Shown: piece by piece, positions 60,735 through 64,000 of the stretch | How positions within the stretch are numbered: the first letter of the stretch is position 1 | How the letters are laid out: each line of letters starts with the position of its first letter | NCBI RefSeq assembly: GCF_900129305.1 | Contig: NZ_FQVB01000013.1 | Location: 1 to 64,000 of the forward strand | Reading direction: 5' to 3' | Length of the DNA: 64,000 nucleotides | DNA from: Desulfacinum infernum DSM 9756 | GTDB lineage: Bacteria; Desulfobacterota; Syntrophobacteria; Syntrophobacterales; DSM-9756 | Made by a program: the position numbers and the translations under genes | Notes under the pieces: generated by a model | Seen by the model: the letters and a program-made list of their open reading frames with translations, nothing else | Databases searched by the model: none | Told to the model about the DNA's origin: nothing

Positions 60735-62560
60735 GCTGGGAGCTCCTTCAAACCATGGGGCGTGTTGTCGGCGGACGAAACGGGGGCTTTGGGGACGAAG
60801 AAGGCAAAGCGGGCGCCCCTGTCGGTGCCCGGAACCGGGCTTTCCACCCAGATCTTCCCCCCCATCTTCTGCACGATGTGCCGGCAGATGGCAAGGCCCA
60901 AGCCGGTGCTGCCCGTGGCCGTCTCGCGTTGCTTGTCCACCCGGTAGAAGCGTTCAAAAATCCTCTGCTGGTGTTCCGGGCGTATCCCGGGCCCCTGGTC
61001 TTCCACGAAAAAGACGACCCGTTCCCTCTCCTCCCGGGCGGTGATTCGGATGGGTGTCTTCTCCAAGCTGTAGCGAACGGCGTTCTCCAACAAGTTTTGG
61101 AAGACTTGCACCAGATGGTCCCGGTCGGCGTGTACCCACAAGGGGGTGTCCGGCAGGTCCACCAGCATGTCCATATCCTTCTTCCTGGCTTCCTGTCGGC
61201 AAGTTTCCACGGCGGCCTGGATGGCGGTGCGCGCATCCACCGGTGTTTCGGGAATCGGTAGGGGGCGGCTTTCCAGTCGTGTGAGGGTGAGCAGGTCATT
61301 GACCATGCGGGTCATGTGGTTGGCTTTTCTTACGATGGTTTCTATGAAAAGTCGCGGCTCCTCCCGGTCCGCGCAGGGGCTTTCCAGAAGGGTTTCTGCA
61401 TAGCCCTTGATGGCGGTGAGCGGGGTTCTCAGCTCGTGGGACACATTGGCCACAAAATCCCGGCGGATACGCGCCAGCCGTTTCAGTTCCGTGATATCGT
61501 GAAGGACCAGGACGGCGCCCCGGGGCTTTCCGGTCCCTTCCAGAGGAACCACATGCACGTCGTAGGTTCGATCGCCTTCCATGGCGATTTCCAGGCGCAC
61601 GCCGGGCCGGCCTTTCAGAACCTCGTCGCAGGCCTGCTGCAATTCCTTGTTCAGGAAGACTTCCAGAGGTTTGACCCCGGGCCGTGGCTTGGGATCTTTC
61701 TGAATACCGTGGACGGCTCGGTTGCAGGACTCAATGGTTCCATCCGGCGCCAGCAGCACCACCCCTTCCCGCATGCTCTCCAGGATGGTCTCCAGGCGGG
61801 TCTTCTGGTCCTCCAGGCGTTTCATCTGGTGCTCGATCTGTCGCCCCATTTCCTGGATGGTTTGGGCCAGAGTGTCCAGACTGGGATCCCCCAGGGGCGG
61901 GCGGCTGGTCTGATAGTCCCCGCGACCGATGTTCACGGCCATTTCCACCAGCTTCGCGATGGGCCGTTCCAGATAGGAAGAAAGGGCGTAGGCCACCACC
62001 GTCGCCGCACCCAGCGCCAGGCCCAGAATCACCCAGAGGAACCTGAACTGCCGATCCAGGCGTTCCTGGATGATGGAGGCGGGCATGGCGACGCGCAGCA
62101 CTCCGGGCGGCAGATGGGGAATGTGGTCCATGGGCATGGCGGCGTAGATGAGGTCCCGGCGCAGGGTGTCGCTTCGGCGGACACTGAGACCAAACCCTTG
62201 GGAGCGTGCGGCCGCCACCTCCGGCCGTTCCCAGTGGTTGTCCATGAACCCCAGCTTGTCGTAGGGAACGTGGGAATCGGCCACGACCTTTCCGCCCTGG
62301 GCGATATAGGTGATGCGCACGCCCAGTTCCCGCCCCGCCTGGGTGCACCATGCGTCCAGGTCCGAGAGCCATTGGAAGGGTTCGTGTTCCCGAAGGCTCC
62401 AGTGGATGAAGGAAAGTTCTTTGTGGATTCTCTCCTTGGAGTCGTCAAAGACCGCCCGGCGCAGCTCCTTTTGAAAGAACACGCCCGGAACCGCCAGGCC
62501 CAGAACCAGGACCAGCCAGAAGGCGGCCAGCAGCCGCGTGCGGAAACTGATGGATTTCAC
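60731..62560 (-). CDS. phoR: Phosphate-regulon sensor kinase PhoR
   Basis: The 609-residue membrane kinase has an N-terminal helix (LLAAFWLVLVLGLAVPGVFF) and an extracytoplasmic region of about 130 residues. A second helix (LWVILGLALGAATVVAYALSSYL) and HAMP follow. A PAS domain (ILESMREGVVLLAPDGTIESCN) precedes the histidine box FVANVSHELRTPLTAIKGYAET and an ATPase domain with NLLENAVRYS and GSTGLGLAICRHI. The extracytoplasmic region is longer than in E. coli PhoR. The start is a GTG right after the phoB TAA, with GGGAG upstream. Confidence 0.93.
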   Translation of the reverse strand: MKSISFRTRLLAAFWLVLVLGLAVPGVFFQKELRRAVFDDSKERIHKELSFIHWSLREHEPFQWLSDLDAWCTQAGRELGVRITYIAQGGKVVADSHVPYDKLGFMDNHWERPEVAAARSQGFGLSVRRSDTLRRDLIYAAMPMDHIPHLPPGVLRVAMPASIIQERLDRQFRFLWVILGLALGAATVVAYALSSYLERPIAKLVEMAVNIGRGDYQTSRPPLGDPSLDTLAQTIQEMGRQIEHQMKRLEDQKTRLETILESMREGVVLLAPDGTIESCNRAVHGIQKDPKPRPGVKPLEVFLNKELQQACDEVLKGRPGVRLEIAMEGDRTYDVHVVPLEGTGKPRGAVLVLHDITELKRLARIRRDFVANVSHELRTPLTAIKGYAETLLESPCADREEPRLFIETIVRKANHMTRMVNDLLTLTRLESRPLPIPETPVDARTAIQAAVETCRQEARKKDMDMLVDLPDTPLWVHADRDHLVQVFQNLLENAVRYSLEKTPIRITAREERERVVFFVEDQGPGIRPEHQQRIFERFYRVDKQRETATGSTGLGLAICRHIVQKMGGKIWVESPVPGTDRGARFAFFVPKAPVSSADNTPHGLKELPA

Positions 62561-63247
62561 TTAGGACTCCCGAAGTCGATAGCCGACGCCCCGGATGGTT
62601 TCCACCACGTCCGCGCGCCTGCCAAGTTTTTGTCTCAGTCGACGGATATGGGTGTCCACCGTTCGGGCGTAGCCGTCGAATTGATAACCCCAAACGCGGT
62701 CCAGCAGCCGGTCACGGCTCAGAACCCGTCCCTTGTTGTTCAAAAGCTCCAAAAGGAGCTTGAATTCCGTGGCCGTGAGAACCGTTTCCTCCCCATCCAC
62801 CCACACACGGTGGGCTTCCAAATCCACCGTGATGCCCTCCGCTTGTAAAGGGCCCTTCTTTTCCTGCGTGTCCGAGGAGCGTCTCAGCACCGCCTGCACC
62901 CGGAGCACCAGTTCCCTGGGGCTGAAGGGCTTGACCACGTAGTCATCCGCGCCAAGCTCCAAACCCACAATGCGGTCCGCCTCTTCGCCTCGGGCTGTGA
63001 GCATGATGATGGGCACATGAGTCGTCTCCCGCTGACGCTTGATCGCCTTGCACACCTCCAACCCGTCCATGCCCGGCAGCATCAGGTCCAGGATGATGAG
63101 ATCCGGCCGTTCCGCCATGGCGATCTCCAGGGCGCCGTCGCCCTCCTGGGCCATCAGTACATGGTAGTCGGCGGCCTTCAGGTGCCAGGCCACCAGATTC
63201 AGGATGTCCGGATCGTCTTCTACGATCAGTATCGTGGTCTTGCCCAA
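62561..63247 (-). CDS. phoB: Phosphate-regulon response regulator PhoB
   Basis: The 228-residue OmpR-family regulator has the receiver acidic pair VEDDPDILNL and the phospho-aspartate in LIILDLMLPGMDGLEV. The lysine is in DYVVKPFSPRELVLRV. The winged helix has TATEFKLLLELLNNKGRVLSRDRLL and ARTVDTHIRRLRQKLG. The frame is open back to 63340, but a TTG at 63247 preceded by AGGAG is likelier. The ATGs near 63340-63325 fall at or upstream of the transcription start expected from the Pho box. Confidence 0.92.
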   Translation of the reverse strand: MGKTTILIVEDDPDILNLVAWHLKAADYHVLMAQEGDGALEIAMAERPDLIILDLMLPGMDGLEVCKAIKRQRETTHVPIIMLTARGEEADRIVGLELGADDYVVKPFSPRELVLRVQAVLRRSSDTQEKKGPLQAEGITVDLEAHRVWVDGEETVLTATEFKLLLELLNNKGRVLSRDRLLDRVWGYQFDGYARTVDTHIRRLRQKLGRRADVVETIRGVGYRLRES

Positions 63248-63346
63248 TGCATGTCGCTCCTGTTCAGGGTTGTCGATGAATCCGGCAATCGCCTCCTCCG
63301 TTGAGAGGAGGGGGCACCCAGCCATCTTCATGAAAAGCATTGGACT

Positions 63347-63386
63347 GTCACAAACAAGTGATGGAGCGGTGACAATTGTGTGACGA
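63347..63386 (-). promoter_or_regulatory. Pho box for phoB-phoR-phoU
   Basis: On the minus strand four 7-base units are spaced exactly 11 bases apart, at 63386-63380, 63375-63369, 63364-63358 and 63353-63347: TCGTCAC, TTGTCAC, CCATCAC, TTGTGAC. PhoB binds such 11-base-phased direct repeats. The downstream -10 is weak (AATGCT at about 63341-63336). Confidence 0.65.
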
Positions 63387-63444
63387 AATCCTCCTAGATC
63401 CTCTTAAGCGACTGAGTTTTCATCAAATCGGCATGTGCTGTTGT

Positions 63445-63484
63445 CTGTAACACACTTGTCACATGTCGGTCACCGTCTGTTCAC
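63445..63484 (+). promoter_or_regulatory. Pho box for the pst operon
   Basis: Four units CTGTAAC, TTGTCAC, CGGTCAC and TGTTCAC start at 63445, 63456, 63467 and 63478, exactly 11 bases apart. The last ends 9 bases before a -10 box, the geometry of PhoB-activated promoters, where the Pho box replaces the -35. Confidence 0.75.
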
Positions 63485-63493
63485 ACAGCGCTC

Positions 63494-63499
63494 TTAGAT
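63494..63499 (+). promoter_or_regulatory. -10 box of the pst promoter
   Basis: TTAGAT (or TAGATT one base on) lies 9 bases after the Pho box; no -35 hexamer is present. It gives a leader of about 50 bases to pstC. Confidence 0.5.
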
Positions 63500-63555
63500 T
63501 AGCGGTGTCGAGAAACAGACACGGCATCCCGGCAAGGAGGGAGGAAGGCGGTTTG

Positions 63556-64000
63556 ATGAATATCGGTTTTTTCGCAGCACTGATCTTGCTCACGGCCACA
63601 TCCTATCTGCTGGGGCGGAAGAAAGCGGTCCGGGTGTCGGCATACGGGCGCCTTCACTCACGCCCCAACTACTACGGCGCCTATGTGGCGCTGTGGTGTC
63701 TCCTGCCCGCCGCCTTGGTGGCTGTGCTTTGGATCGCCCTGGAACCCTGGTTGCTCACTCACCTCATCGTGCGCGAACTTCCCGAATCCTATAGCGGTCT
63801 TCCGCCGGACCGATTGGGGCTGGTCTTGAATGATATCAAGAATCTGGCCACCGGGGCCATGGTGTCGGGCGAGCCGGACGAAGCCCTGCGGGCGGCGGCG
63901 GACCACTACCGTTCCCTCAAGTCCCTGGGGAGTGCGGCGGTGGCCGTGGGGTGTCTGAGTCTGGCCGTGGCGGGGCTGGCTTGGGGGGTCCGCAAGGTGC
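63556..64000 (+). CDS. pstC: Phosphate ABC transporter permease PstC, N-terminal part (cut by window edge)
   Basis: The frame starts with MNIGFFAALILLTATSYLLG after GGAGGAAGGCGG and remains open to the end of the window (148 residues). It has a first membrane helix, then GRLHSRPNYYGAYVALWCLLPAALVAVLW. An external loop with DIKNLATGAMVSGEPDEAL and the start of another helix follow. This N-terminally extended layout is typical of some PstC proteins in Proteobacteria and Desulfobacterota. Position opposite phoBRU and behind a Pho box supports it. pstS is not upstream of it here. Confidence 0.8.
   Translation, partial: MNIGFFAALILLTATSYLLGRKKAVRVSAYGRLHSRPNYYGAYVALWCLLPAALVAVLWIALEPWLLTHLIVRELPESYSGLPPDRLGLVLNDIKNLATGAMVSGEPDEALRAAADHYRSLKSLGSAAVAVGCLSLAVAGLAWGVRKV

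Overview
The window is GC-rich bacterial chromosome from what looks like an anaerobic Desulfobacterota (old Deltaproteobacteria), most likely near the Syntrophobacteria. This is an inference. It rests on a stand-alone Ni-CO dehydrogenase (CooS), part of the cobalamin pathway, a corrinoid-protein reactivase, a predicted selenoprotein of the DF family, sigma-54 control, small proteins typical of that phylum, and an isovaleryl-CoA oxidation cluster. No species can be named from the sequence alone.

Layout, left to right. The 3' end of a group II intron (1-326) is followed by cobalamin genes cbiA-cobQ-cbiB-cobD (0.65-6.1 kb). Then come inositol-phosphate synthase, an O6-alkylguanine methyltransferase, a metallo-hydrolase and a PrmA-like methyltransferase (6-10.2 kb). 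A 413-bp gap with its own promoter and terminator may encode a small RNA. The next block oxidises isovaleryl-CoA (dehydrogenase, methylglutaconyl-CoA hydratase, carboxyltransferase, HMG-CoA-lyase-like; 10.6-15.6 kb) but has no biotin carboxylase gene. After three membrane or hypothetical genes comes a chaperone operon, dnaK-cbpA-cbpM-clpB (19-25.2 kb). A chemoreceptor with a sigma-28-like promoter is followed by a small thioredoxin-like gene with an in-frame UGA and a SECIS-like hairpin (27.4-27.8 kb). The 2-oxoglutarate dehydrogenase genes sucA, sucB and lpd (27.9-34.8 kb) are interrupted by a coiled-coil gene and a hicBA toxin-antitoxin pair.

The 35-44 kb stretch is accessory: a YheT hydrolase, lexA with a candidate operator, small proteins, a nucleotidyltransferase, an MFS transporter and a soluble PAS kinase with an NtrC-type regulator. 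These two sit directly upstream of cooS, which has a sigma-54-like promoter. A leucine tRNA, ribF, hflX and paaK follow. The housekeeping cluster rpsF-rpsR-DUF2232-rplI-dnaB is at 51.1-54.8 kb. The window then holds ftsB, a corrinoid reactivase, a YkgJ protein, DUF72 and khpA. It ends with phoB-phoR-phoU divergent from pstC, with Pho-box-like repeats facing both ways.

The most striking non-genic feature is the density of repeats between genes. There are (i) more than a dozen arrays of degenerate heptanucleotides, often starting inside a stop codon; (ii) about 125-215-bp elements of two interior types that share terminal inverted repeats of the form GGAGCYTGTCCGA; and (iii) GTAGGGGC...GCCCCTAC palindromes. 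Start codons were picked by Shine-Dalgarno fit; where this was ambiguous the entry says so.
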